A stretch of DNA of 64,000 nt, from assembly GCF_040095835.1 (NCBI RefSeq), contig NZ_JBBMFT010000009.1, positions 10,427-74,426 of the forward strand, read 5' to 3'. The notes under the pieces are model-generated. The model was given only the letters and a program-made list of their open reading frames with translations. It did not search any database and was not told the DNA's origin. Shown here in pieces: positions 1-7,223 of this stretch. Position 1 is the stretch's first letter; each line of letters opens with the position of its first letter. The stretch is from Flavonifractor hominis (GTDB lineage Bacteria; Bacillota; Clostridia; Oscillospirales; Oscillospiraceae). The position numbers and the translations under genes are program-made.

Positions 1-179
1 TGGGCGAGGTGCGGCGGGACCGGTGGATCTATCTGGGCGACCCGGAGGTCTCCCTGGAGGGGGAGGCGTGGCTGCTCTGGCAGGGGCGGCGCTTTGACAT
101 CCGGGTGGCCCACCACGTGTGCGTGGGGGAGCAGTGGAGCCACTGGTGGGCTCTGCTGGAGCCGGGAGAGGAGGCGTGA
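1..179 (+). CDS. phage neck/head-tail connector-like protein (3' part only)
   Basis: The 5' end lies outside the window; the open frame runs from base 3 to a TGA at 177-179. The ~58 visible residues are Trp-rich (GDPEVSLEGEAWLLWQGRRF ... EQWSHWWALLEPGEEA). I do not recognise a domain with certainty. The position directly before another neck-like gene and the tail sheath gene matches the connector/neck slot of PBSX-type myovirus clusters, so the role is inferred from order only. The next gene starts 3 bases after the stop, so the two are co-transcribed. Confidence 0.55.
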   Translation, partial: GEVRRDRWIYLGDPEVSLEGEAWLLWQGRRFDIRVAHHVCVGEQWSHWWALLEPGEEA

Positions 180-181
180 GC

Positions 182-679
182 ATGGACTTTGCAGCCATAC
201 GGGAGCGGGTGGCCGAATATTTGCAGGGGCAGGGGATCGACGCGGTGAGCGCCTTCCCCGCCGGCGAGCGGGCCAGGCGCAGCGGCGTGGTGGCGGCGGT
301 CTCCCTGCGGGCCTGCCAGGGCGGGCCCGAGGGCTTCCGCGACTACCTGGGCGAGCGCTACGACCCGGACAGCGGCACCTGGCAGGAGCTCTACGGGCGG
401 CGGGTGCGCCTCACCTTCGGGCTGGACCTGTACGCCGGCCGGGAGAGCGGCGAGGCGGGCATCCAGCGGGCCTACGACCGGCTGGCCGAGGCCTTCCAGT
501 GGGAGGGACCGCCGGGTCTGGCCCTCACCGAGCTCTCCTGCGGAGAGACCGTATTTGATCCCCAGGCCGGCCTCTACCGCCGGCCGGTGGAGGCCGTCTG
601 CCAGGGCTACCTGTACGCGGTGGCCCAGGAGGGCGGCGCCTTCCTGGATTTTATTGTGAGAGGAGAGAGGCAGATTTGA
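182..679 (+). CDS. phage tail-terminator/neck-like protein (XkdJ position)
   Basis: 165 aa, soluble, no signal peptide. ATG 182 is chosen over an earlier GTG-type start because GGGAGAGGAGG lies just upstream and the preceding gene ends at 179. No strong motif is visible. The fold hint is a small alpha/beta protein (MDFAAIRERVAEYLQGQ, then LRACQGGPEGFRDYLGERY). It sits immediately before the sheath gene and its stop overlaps that gene's TTG start (TTGA at 676-679), the arrangement of the gene before xkdK in Bacillus PBSX. A role at the head-tail joint or as tail terminator is inference from synteny. Confidence 0.6.
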   Translation: MDFAAIRERVAEYLQGQGIDAVSAFPAGERARRSGVVAAVSLRACQGGPEGFRDYLGERYDPDSGTWQELYGRRVRLTFGLDLYAGRESGEAGIQRAYDRLAEAFQWEGPPGLALTELSCGETVFDPQAGLYRRPVEAVCQGYLYAVAQEGGAFLDFIVRGERQI

Positions 680-1710
680 GCACGAGCATCCATGAGCGGC
701 CGGGGGTCTACTCCAGCTACGACATATCCACCGTGGTCAGCGGCAGCAGCGGCGGACAGAATGTGGGCCTGGCGGCCCTGTGCACCAAGGGAGAGGAAGA
801 GAAGATCTACCAGCTGAGCCGGTATGAGCAGGCGGTGGAGGCCTTCGGCGCCGAGGAGACCCTGAGCCAGCTGGCGCGCATCCTCTTCCTCAACGGCGCG
901 GCGGTGGTCAAGGCCGTGCCGGTGGCCGACGAGGAGAGCTATGCCGCGGCCTTCGCCCGGCTGGAGGCCGAGGAGGACATCGCGGTGGTGGTGTGCGACA
1001 GCCAGCAGCTGAGCGTGCAGCAGGCCCTGCGGGACAGCGTGTGCAGCGCCTCCGAGGCCCGGCGGGAGCGCATCGCCGTGGTGCCCGGCGCCGCCGGGGA
1101 GGACCCGGAGGCCCTGGTCACCCGGGCCGAGGGGCTCAACAGCGAGCGGGTGGTGCTGGTGGCCCCCCTGGGCGGGGACGGCGGGGCCCAGGTGGCCGCC
1201 GCCGTGGCCGGCGCCATCGCCGGGGAGAGCGACCCCGCCGTGCCCCTGGGAGGGGCCGAGCTGCGGGGGGTGAGCGGCCTGGCCGCCGCCTACACCGACG
1301 ACGAGCTGGACGTCCTCATCCGGGGCGGGGTCACGCCGGTGGAACAGAGCGCCGGCGTACTCAGCGTGGTGCGGGGGGTGACCACCCGCACCAAGAGCGG
1401 CGAGGTCCCCGACCAGACCTGGCGGGAGCTGACCACCATCCGCATCGTGGACGACGTGATCCCCACGGTGCGCAACGCCCTGCGCGCCCGCTTCCGCCGG
1501 GCCAAAAACACCGAGCAGAGCCGGGGGGCCATCCGCTCCCAGGTGGTGCTGGAGCTGGAACAGAAGCTGGCGAGGGAGATCATCACCGGCTACGACGGCG
1601 TCACCGCCCAGGCCGACCCGGAAAACCCCACCGTGTGCCTGGTGGACTTCTCCTTCACCGTGGCCCACGGGCTCAACCAGATCTGGCTGAGCGCACACAT
1701 TACGGTTTGA
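676..1710 (+). CDS. contractile tail sheath protein (compact, XkdK-like)
   Basis: 344 aa. The N-terminus HERPGVYSSYDISTVVSG and the C-terminus VCLVDFSFTVAHGLNQIW are typical of phage tail sheath proteins, which polymerise around the tube and contract to drive it through a membrane. A ring-packing C-terminal domain with the helix VIPTVRNALRARF is visible at about residues 255-340. PBSX-type sheaths are usually 430-480 aa, so this one is short and seems to lack some surface-insertion domains. The start is TTG 676, coupled to the previous stop; AGGAGAGAGG (661-670) is the ribosome binding site. The tube gene follows after 13 bases. Confidence 0.88.
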   Translation: MSTSIHERPGVYSSYDISTVVSGSSGGQNVGLAALCTKGEEEKIYQLSRYEQAVEAFGAEETLSQLARILFLNGAAVVKAVPVADEESYAAAFARLEAEEDIAVVVCDSQQLSVQQALRDSVCSASEARRERIAVVPGAAGEDPEALVTRAEGLNSERVVLVAPLGGDGGAQVAAAVAGAIAGESDPAVPLGGAELRGVSGLAAAYTDDELDVLIRGGVTPVEQSAGVLSVVRGVTTRTKSGEVPDQTWRELTTIRIVDDVIPTVRNALRARFRRAKNTEQSRGAIRSQVVLELEQKLAREIITGYDGVTAQADPENPTVCLVDFSFTVAHGLNQIWLSAHITV

Positions 1711-1723
1711 GAGGAGCGGCGGT

Positions 1724-2113
1724 ATGAAGATAAGCGGATTTCCCACCAGCAGTGACATCTACCTGGAGGTGGACGGGGTCAAGGTGGCGGTGGTGCAGAG
1801 CTACACCGCCCGATCTACCCGCACCAGCCAGAACGTGGAGGCCTTCGGCGAGGACGAGCCGGTGGCCGCCATCCCCGGCCAGCGCACCCACGTCATCGAG
1901 CTGACCCGGCTCTACGCCACCGACGAGGCCATCCGGGACGGGCTCAACTTCCACGACCTGAAGGACTTCAGCCTGGTCATCTGCAAGCCCGACCGGAAGA
2001 TCATCTACTCCGGCTGCCAGTGGAGCGCCATCGGCGAGACCGGCGCGCTGGGGGCCATGGTGGTGGAGAAGATCACCATCGTGGCCGCCAAGCGGATCGA
2101 GACGGCGGCCTGA
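1724..2113 (+). CDS. tail tube (core) protein, XkdM-like
   Basis: 129 aa beta-rich protein that would stack as rings inside the sheath. It starts MKISGFPTSSDIYLEVDGVK and contains the motif QRTHVIELTRLYATDEAI common in myoviral tube proteins (about 145-150 aa in PBSX). The ribosome binding site is GAGGAGCGG upstream of ATG 1724. The sheath-then-tube order, with both genes in one operon, is diagnostic of contractile tails. Confidence 0.85.
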   Translation: MKISGFPTSSDIYLEVDGVKVAVVQSYTARSTRTSQNVEAFGEDEPVAAIPGQRTHVIELTRLYATDEAIRDGLNFHDLKDFSLVICKPDRKIIYSGCQWSAIGETGALGAMVVEKITIVAAKRIETAA

Positions 2114-2127
2114 GGAGGGAGAGAGCC

Positions 2128-2538
2128 ATGCTGGAGGGAAAGGAACGGCTGCGCCTGGAGGACGGGCGCACCCTGCGGCTGCTCTCGGCCCTGGAGGTCC
2201 TCCAGGCCCGCCGGGAGGCCGCCGGGCTGGCCCGCAGTGAGGAGGAGCAGGCCCTGTGCACCAACGCCTGCCTGCTGGCCCGGGCCCTGGAGCGGCAGGG
2301 CGGACCGGTGTTCCGGGACGGAGCGCAGGTGCTGGAGTGCCTGAGCGCCCGGGAGATCGGGGCCCTGGCCGGGCGCTGGGCCGCCTTTGACCGGGCGGAA
2401 AACCCCTCCCCGGCCGACGACGAGCAGCGGGTACAAGCGGCAAAAAAAGCCTGGAGCACGCGCCGGATGCGCGCCTTCGCTGGCGCGTGCTCCGGGCCTT
2501 TGGGGCGCTTCCTACGGAGGAGCGGGCCAAACAAATGA
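2128..2538 (+). CDS. tail assembly chaperone, short (unshifted) form, XkdN-like
   Basis: 136 aa. GAGGGAGAGAGCC precedes ATG 2128. The N-terminal ~105 residues are a helical acidic/basic domain (MLEGKERLRLEDGRTLRLLS at the start). After the slippery AAAAAAA the unshifted frame continues for ~30 Arg/Ser-rich residues to a TGA at 2536-2538, a tail that looks non-selected (STRRMRAFAGACSGPLGRF). This corresponds to the gpG-type product of tail chaperone genes, which in known phages binds the tape measure protein during tube assembly. The longer gpGT-like product is listed separately. Confidence 0.75.
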   Translation: MLEGKERLRLEDGRTLRLLSALEVLQARREAAGLARSEEEQALCTNACLLARALERQGGPVFRDGAQVLECLSAREIGALAGRWAAFDRAENPSPADDEQRVQAAKKAWSTRRMRAFAGACSGPLGRFLRRSGPNK

Positions 2539-2744
2539 AGGCGCGGGACTACCTCTGGTGCGCCCTCAACCTGGTGCTGGACCGGGAGGAACAGCTGCAG
2601 CAGCTGTGCCCCGACTGCCGCAGCCGGGTGGAGGAGGAGCGCTGTCCCGTGTGCGGGGCACCCCGGGGCAGCTGCACGGGGAGCGAAAACGCCGCCTTTG
2701 ACCGGCAGCGGTACGAGAAGCTGATGCGGGGGGAGAAGCCATGA
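2128..2744 (+). CDS. tail assembly chaperone, -1 frameshifted long form with zinc-ribbon-like C-terminus
   Basis: Slipping back one base on A AAA AAA (2442-2448) joins 107 codons of frame 1 to 98 codons of the -1 frame, giving about 205 aa. The joined part reads through SLEHAPDARLRWRVLRAFG and ends with two CxxC pairs (CPDC, then CPVCG, roughly residues 155-175), which look like a zinc ribbon. Without the shift the second frame has no ribosome binding site, although it is clearly protein-like (ALNLVLDREEQLQQL). Programmed -1 frameshifting here is a conserved hallmark of dsDNA phage tail chaperone genes (lambda G/GT). The stop overlaps the next start (ATGA, 2741-2744). Confidence 0.75.
2442..2497 (+). 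promoter_or_regulatory. programmed -1 ribosomal frameshift signal
   Basis: The heptamer A AAA AAA at 2442-2448 is phased exactly for -1 slippage relative to the upstream frame (GCA AAA AAA GCC). It is followed by a perfect 12-bp inverted repeat (GGAGCACGCGCC at 2453-2464 with 2482-2493, 17-nt loop). The repeat extends to 16 pairs with one G-U when 2449-2452 pair with 2494-2497. Slippery run, short spacer and strong stem are the classic three parts of a bacterial or phage frameshift site. Confidence 0.85.
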
Positions 2745-3292
2745 CCGATTACATTGCCCTGCTGCTGGCCGGGCAGGAGCCGCCCCGGGGAGAGGAGCCG
2801 GCCCCCGCGCTGGCCCGGAGGGAGGACGAGCTGTGGACCCGGGCGGAGGAGCAGGGGGACGGGGAGGCGGCCCCGGAGGGGCCCGCCGGGTCCCCCAAAG
2901 GAGAGAACGTCCCCGGAGCGGAGGCGTCCTCAGGGCCGGAAGAGGGAACGGACCAAACCGGGCAGTTGCTCCGGCAGACGGCGGGGGAGCTGCCCGAAAG
3001 CGCCGGGGGGAGGTTGGAGGGCGGAGCGGCCCTCCAGGAAAGGTGCTTACGCCCCGCCGGGACGGCGGAGGACGCTTCCTTCGGCCAGGCCTCCGGCGGG
3101 GCGGAGTGGCTGGACCAGGCGGTGCGGGAGAGCCTGCGCCCCTGGAGCGCCGCCGTGGGAAAGGCCGCAGGGACCGGCACGGCGGCGGTCCGTCTCCTCC
3201 CGGCGGAGGGGGCGCGGCCGGGGCTGGAGGAGCTGGACCGGCTGGTCCGGCGGGATGCGAGACGCTATGACGGGGGGTTTGCGCTGTTGTGA
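2741..3292 (+). CDS. unknown 183-aa protein in the tape-measure position
   Basis: 183 aa, acidic, rich in Glu, Gly, Pro and Ala, with low-complexity middle (about residues 25-110). It begins MTDYIALLLAGQEPPRGEE and ends in an ordered-looking Arg-rich helix (GLEELDRLVRRDARRYDGGF). It is translationally coupled to the chaperone (ATGA) and to the next gene (GTGA at 3289-3292). In other contractile tails a 600-1300-aa tape measure protein is encoded here. No predicted long coiled coil or transmembrane stretch typical of tape measures is visible. It could be a highly reduced ruler or an unrelated assembly factor; the function is unknown. Confidence 0.7.
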   Translation: MTDYIALLLAGQEPPRGEEPAPALARREDELWTRAEEQGDGEAAPEGPAGSPKGENVPGAEASSGPEEGTDQTGQLLRQTAGELPESAGGRLEGGAALQERCLRPAGTAEDASFGQASGGAEWLDQAVRESLRPWSAAVGKAAGTGTAAVRLLPAEGARPGLEELDRLVRRDARRYDGGFALL

Positions 3293-3867
3293 GATTGACG
3301 GCAATGCGGTACAAGGACTATGTGTGGCCCCACAATCCCAGGGTGTACACCATCGGCTATGAGCGGACCATGGGGGCCCAGAAGGTGCCCTTCGGGCGCT
3401 ACTGGCTGCAGGATCTGGGCCCGGCCCAGCGGGTGATGCGGGGCGAAGGGGAGTTCGTGGGCGCGGACGCCTACCAGCAGTTCAAGGCCCTGGCCAGCGT
3501 CTTTTATTCCGACGGGCCGGGCCTGCTGGTCCACCCCGTCTGGCAGACCGCCTGGGCCTATTTCGTGGAGCTCTCCCTGGCCCAGGAGCCCCGGGCGGAC
3601 TACGTGCGGTATACCTTCACCTTCTGGGAGGGGTATGAGGGGCACAACACCGGCGTGACGGTCCAGGCCGCCGCCCCGGCCCAGACCACCTCCGCCGCCA
3701 CCGCCGCCGGGACCGCCCAGGCCCAGTGGCACACCGTCCGGCAGGGGGAGAGCATGTGGAGCATCGCCCGCAGCTACGGCCTGACGCTGGACGCGCTCAT
3801 CGCCCTCAACCCCCAGATCAAAAACCCCAGCCGCATCCAGGTGGGCCAGCAGGTGAGGGTGGCATGA
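3289..3867 (+). CDS. baseplate hub-associated protein with C-terminal LysM domain (XkdP-like)
   Basis: 192 aa from GTG 3289 (overlapping the previous stop), or 187 aa from ATG 3304. The N-terminal ~110 residues (YKDYVWPHNPRVYTIGYERT ... VRYTFTFWEG) resemble the beta-rich N-terminal domain of phage hub/DNA-circularisation-N proteins. An Ala/Thr linker follows, then a LysM motif at about residues 145-192 (WHTVRQGESMWSIARSYGL ... NPSRIQVGQQVRV). LysM binds peptidoglycan, so the protein probably anchors the hub to cell wall or tail tip, as proposed for PBSX XkdP. Confidence 0.8.
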   Translation: MRLTAMRYKDYVWPHNPRVYTIGYERTMGAQKVPFGRYWLQDLGPAQRVMRGEGEFVGADAYQQFKALASVFYSDGPGLLVHPVWQTAWAYFVELSLAQEPRADYVRYTFTFWEGYEGHNTGVTVQAAAPAQTTSAATAAGTAQAQWHTVRQGESMWSIARSYGLTLDALIALNPQIKNPSRIQVGQQVRVA

Positions 3868-4817
3868 TGCAGGTGGTGCTGACATGCTGGGACGGGCGCA
3901 GGCTGCAGCTGCCCGACCCGGTGCGCTGGAGCTTCCGCTACGGCGGCGACGCCCCCTGCGACAGCTGCTCGGTCACCTGCCTGTGGCAGCCCGGAGGGGA
4001 GGACCTGCTGGCCGAGGCGGTGACCCTCACCGCCGAGGAGGACGGCAGGCGGATCTTCACCGGCGTGGTGGACGAGTGCGAGCGGGGCTGGGACAAGACG
4101 GGCAGCCGCCTGACGGTGTCCGGCCGGAGCATGGCCGCCCGGCTGGTGGACAACGAGGCCCTGGGCCAGCAGTACCAGGTGGCCACCCTGGAGGACATCC
4201 TGCGGGACCACGTGACCCCCTACGGCATCCAGGCCCGGGTGGAGGTCCAGCTGCCCAGCGTGCCCGGCTTTACGGTGGACACGGGCAGCAGCGAGTGGCA
4301 GGTGCTCTACGACTTCTGCCGCTACCACGGGGGGATCACCCCCCGGGTGGACCGGCAGGGACAGCTGGTCCTCGCCCCGTGGGCGGACGGCCAGACGCGG
4401 GTGCTGGGGCCGGAGGCGGCCATCACCGCCCTCACCCTGCGGGACCAGCGCTACGGGGTGCTCTCCGAAGTGCTGGTGCGGGAGCGGGGCGGAGAGAGCG
4501 TCCAGCGGGTGACCGACGAGGACTTTCTGGCCCGGGGCGGGCAGTGCCGCCGGGTGGTGACCATGCCGGACAAGAGCGGCTACCAGGCCATGCGCTACTC
4601 CGGCCGCTACCAGCTGGAGCAGTCCCGCACCGAGCTGCGGCGGCTGGAGCTGGAGCTGCCCGAGGCCTTCTGCGCCTGGCCGGGGGAGCTGGTGCAGGTC
4701 CAGGGGAGCCAGCCGGTGGGCCGGGGGCTGTGGCGGGTGGCCGAGAGCGTGTGCGCCCTGGAGGAGACGGGGCGGTACACCCGCCTGAGCCTGTGTCCGC
4801 CGGACACGGCGCTGTAA
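3864..4817 (+). CDS. baseplate hub protein (XkdQ / late control D-like)
   Basis: 317 aa from ATG 3864, which overlaps the previous stop (ATGA); an earlier in-frame start inside the LysM gene is rejected. Motifs VRWSFRYGGDAPCDSCSV and IFTGVVDECERGWDK, followed by LTVSGRSMAARLVDNEA, match the hub proteins (gp27/gpD-like) that form the ring at the tube tip. No lysozyme motif is visible. The spike-like gene follows after 24 bases with AGAAAGGAG upstream. Confidence 0.78.
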   Translation: MMQVVLTCWDGRRLQLPDPVRWSFRYGGDAPCDSCSVTCLWQPGGEDLLAEAVTLTAEEDGRRIFTGVVDECERGWDKTGSRLTVSGRSMAARLVDNEALGQQYQVATLEDILRDHVTPYGIQARVEVQLPSVPGFTVDTGSSEWQVLYDFCRYHGGITPRVDRQGQLVLAPWADGQTRVLGPEAAITALTLRDQRYGVLSEVLVRERGGESVQRVTDEDFLARGGQCRRVVTMPDKSGYQAMRYSGRYQLEQSRTELRRLELELPEAFCAWPGELVQVQGSQPVGRGLWRVAESVCALEETGRYTRLSLCPPDTAL

Positions 4818-4841
4818 CACAACGAGAAAGGAGCGGCGGGC

Positions 4842-5213
4842 ATGTGGATCGCGCGACAGGGGCGCCGGCAGACCGGCGCCCAGCCCCAGGCCCAGGTGGG
4901 CCGGGTGACCCTGCCGGGAGACCCGGCGGGGGTCTATCTGTCCGGGGAGCGGCGGGAGCTGCCGGTGTTCGCACCGGGGGGCTACGTCTGGCGCCCGGCG
5001 GCGGGGCGTGAGGTACTGGTGCTCAAGACCGGGCCCGACGGGGCCGCGGCCTGTGTGGCCGGGGAGCGCTGCGGCGCGGAGGAGGGGCTGGAGGAGGGCG
5101 AGGTACTGCTCCACGCGGGCAAGGCCTCCATCCGCCTCAGCCCCGACGGCACCATCTGGCTGGAGGGCCAGCTGCGCCTCAACGGCAGCCCGGTGAGCCT
5201 GGCGGAGGGATGA
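4842..5213 (+). CDS. baseplate spike-like protein (XkdR/gpV-like)
   Basis: 123 aa. Residues ~20-80 look like an OB-fold (AQVGRVTLPGDPAGVYLSGE, then VWRPAAGREVLVLK). The C-terminal part (ASIRLSPDGTIWLEG, LRLNG) has the short hydrophobic repeats of the beta-helical tip of membrane-piercing spikes. No terminal His-x-His iron site is present. The call rests on position between hub and gp25-like genes plus this repeat pattern. Confidence 0.68.
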   Translation: MWIARQGRRQTGAQPQAQVGRVTLPGDPAGVYLSGERRELPVFAPGGYVWRPAAGREVLVLKTGPDGAAACVAGERCGAEEGLEEGEVLLHAGKASIRLSPDGTIWLEGQLRLNGSPVSLAEG

Positions 5214-5214
5214 G

Positions 5215-5559
5215 ATGGAACTGATGGTACGGGACGGGGACTATGTCCCCGATGACACCGGCGGCTTCCGCCGGGCCGAGGGGAGCGACGGGCTGCTGCA
5301 GCGGGTGCTGTGGAAGCTCTCCATCCCCCGGGGCAGCTTTTTGCCCCTGCCCGAGCTGGGCAGCCGGCTGTACCGGCTGGGCCGGTCCGCCCCCAGCGAG
5401 CGGGAGGCCCTGGCCCGGCAGTATGTGGCCGAGGCCCTGGCCGATGAGAGCGGGCTGAGCGTCACCGGGGTGACGCTGGAGAGCGGCGGAACGCTGCGCG
5501 TGGCGCTGGAGTGGGAGGGCGAGGCCCTCTCCGTGGCGCTGGAGACGGAGGGGATGTGA
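5215..5559 (+). CDS. baseplate wedge protein, gp25/GpW family (XkdS/DUF2634-like)
   Basis: 114 aa; ATG one base after the previous stop. The stretch LSIPRGSFLPLPELGSRLYR is the signature of gp25/GpW-like proteins, which link sheath to baseplate wedges and seed sheath polymerisation. It starts at residue 1 without a signal peptide. Only 4 bases separate it from the baseplate J gene. Confidence 0.82.
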   Translation: MELMVRDGDYVPDDTGGFRRAEGSDGLLQRVLWKLSIPRGSFLPLPELGSRLYRLGRSAPSEREALARQYVAEALADESGLSVTGVTLESGGTLRVALEWEGEALSVALETEGM

Positions 5560-5563
5560 CAGG

Positions 5564-6619
5564 ATGACAGTGGACGAGATCTATGCCGGGATGACGGCGA
5601 CCTTTCAGGAGCAGACCGGGCTGACCGCCGCGGGGGACGGGGATCTGGCGGTGCGCCTTTACGCGGTGGCCAGCCAGATCTACGCCCTGTATGTGCAGGG
5701 GCAGTGGACCCTGCACCAGTGCTTTCCCCAGAGCGCCCAGGGGGAGTACCTGGATCAGCACGCCCAGCTGCGGGGGCTGGAGCGCCGGGCGGCCACGGCG
5801 GCCGAAGGGAGCATCCGCTTTGAGCGGGACGGAGGGACCGAGACCGCCCTCACCATCCCCCAGGGCACGGTGTGCATGACGGGGACGCTGGTGCGCTTTG
5901 AGACCACCGAGCAGGGGAGCATCCCCGCCGGGGAGACCGGGGCCGAGGTGCCCGCCCGGGCGCTGGAGGCCGGGGCGGCGGGCAACGTGGCCGCCGGGAG
6001 CATCCGGGCCATGGCGGTGCCCCCGGTGGGAGTGAGCCGCTGCACCAATCCCCAGGCCTTCACCGGCGGCACCGACGCCGAGGACGACGAGACCCTGCGC
6101 GCCCGGGTGCTGGAGACCTTCCGGCGGATGCCCAACGGCGCCAACGCCGCCTTTTACCAGCAGCAGGCCATGTCCTTTCCCGAGGTGGCCGCCGCCGCGG
6201 TCATCCCCCGGCCCAGGGGGGTGGGCACGGTGGACGTGGTGGTGTCTACCGCCGCGGGCCTGCCGGAGGAGGAGCTGCTGGAGCGGCTGCGGCAGCACCT
6301 GGAGCAGATGCGGGAGATCGCGGTGGACGTCCAGGTCCGGGCCCCGGAGGAAAAGAAGGTCAACGTGACGGTGCAGGTGGCGCCGGAGGAGGGCGCGGAC
6401 TTCGCCCAGGTCAAGACGGCGGTGGAGGAGGCGCTGGGGAACTGGTTTGACGGGAGCCTGCTGGGGCGCAGCGTCCTGCGGGCCCAGCTGGTGGCCCTGG
6501 TGTTCGGCGTGGAGGGCGTGGCCAACTGCGCCGTCACCACCCCCGCCGCCGACGTGAGTGCCGAAAGCGACCAGCTGCCCCGGCTGGGCACGCTGAGCGT
6601 CGTGGAAATGGGGGGCTGA
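5564..6619 (+). CDS. baseplate J family wedge protein (XkdT-like)
   Basis: 351 aa. It starts MTVDEIYAGMTATFQEQTGL and shows GEYLDQHAQLRGLERRAATA, then FTGGTDAEDDETLRARVLET and the C-terminal ARLV-type end, all typical of baseplate J/gp47-like proteins (about 340-390 aa). These form the wedge ring whose opening triggers contraction. The YmfQ-like gene follows after 2 bases. Confidence 0.88.
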   Translation: MTVDEIYAGMTATFQEQTGLTAAGDGDLAVRLYAVASQIYALYVQGQWTLHQCFPQSAQGEYLDQHAQLRGLERRAATAAEGSIRFERDGGTETALTIPQGTVCMTGTLVRFETTEQGSIPAGETGAEVPARALEAGAAGNVAAGSIRAMAVPPVGVSRCTNPQAFTGGTDAEDDETLRARVLETFRRMPNGANAAFYQQQAMSFPEVAAAAVIPRPRGVGTVDVVVSTAAGLPEEELLERLRQHLEQMREIAVDVQVRAPEEKKVNVTVQVAPEEGADFAQVKTAVEEALGNWFDGSLLGRSVLRAQLVALVFGVEGVANCAVTTPAADVSAESDQLPRLGTLSVVEMGG

Positions 6620-6621
6620 AT

Positions 6622-7185
6622 ATGGGCTATGCCGAAGATCTGAGGGCCCTGCTGCGGCCCATGCGGATCTACCGCCTGGAGGGGAGCGTCAACGGCGGCG
6701 AGCTGGAGGCCCAGGGCCGGGCCCTGGACCGGGAGGAGCAGCGGCTGGAGGAGCTGGAGCGGGAGATGCTCCTCACCACCGCCCAGGACTGGGGGCTGGA
6801 GGCCGTGGAGGGCCTGCTGACCCGCCGGCCGGTGAGCACCACCCCGGAGGGACGGCGGCAGGCGCTGCAGGCCCTGCTGCGCATCGGCGGGGACAGCTTT
6901 ACCCTGGCGGCCATCAACGACAACCTGAAGGGCTGCGGCCTCAACGCCGTGGCCAGCGAGACCGGCACCCCCGGCGTGGTGGAGATCTATTTCCCCGATG
7001 TGCCCGGCATCCCCGACGGCTTTGCGCAGATGCGGGCCATCCTGGAGGACATCCTGCCCTGCCACCTGGACATCCGCTACCACTTCTGGTACGCCACCTG
7101 GGCGGGGCTGGAGGCGCGCTTTGCCACCTGGGGGGACATCGAGGCCCTCGCTCCCACCTGGGAGGAGATCGAAAAGCTGGTATGA
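6622..7185 (+). CDS. tail protein of the YmfQ/DUF2313 family
   Basis: 187 aa. Features include LLRPMRIYRLEGSVNGGE at the start, LLRIGGDSFTLAAINDNLKG in the middle, and a Trp-rich end. YmfQ-like proteins sit between baseplate J and the tail fibre in Mu/PBSX-type tails and help attach fibres. Here it is the last gene: a terminator begins 3 bases after its stop and no fibre, holin or endolysin gene follows. Confidence 0.8.
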   Translation: MGYAEDLRALLRPMRIYRLEGSVNGGELEAQGRALDREEQRLEELEREMLLTTAQDWGLEAVEGLLTRRPVSTTPEGRRQALQALLRIGGDSFTLAAINDNLKGCGLNAVASETGTPGVVEIYFPDVPGIPDGFAQMRAILEDILPCHLDIRYHFWYATWAGLEARFATWGDIEALAPTWEEIEKLV

Positions 7186-7187
7186 AA

Positions 7188-7223
7188 AACCGCCGGCCTG
7201 AACCAGAGTTCAGGCCGGCGGTT
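7188..7223. terminator. bidirectional terminator between tail operon and SLH gene
   Basis: Perfect 15-bp hairpin (AACCGCCGGCCTGAA, 6-nt loop) followed by CTGTTTG on the + strand and flanked by AAAA on the left, so it can stop transcription from both sides. The stop codon of the convergent SLH gene lies inside the right arm. Confidence 0.85.

Noticed and set aside
1..7223. Type VI secretion or extracellular contractile injection system
   Set aside because: No ClpV, VgrG-PAAR or AAA+ ATPase gene is present; the gene order is PBSX-like phage tail. An unusual tail-derived device is still possible.
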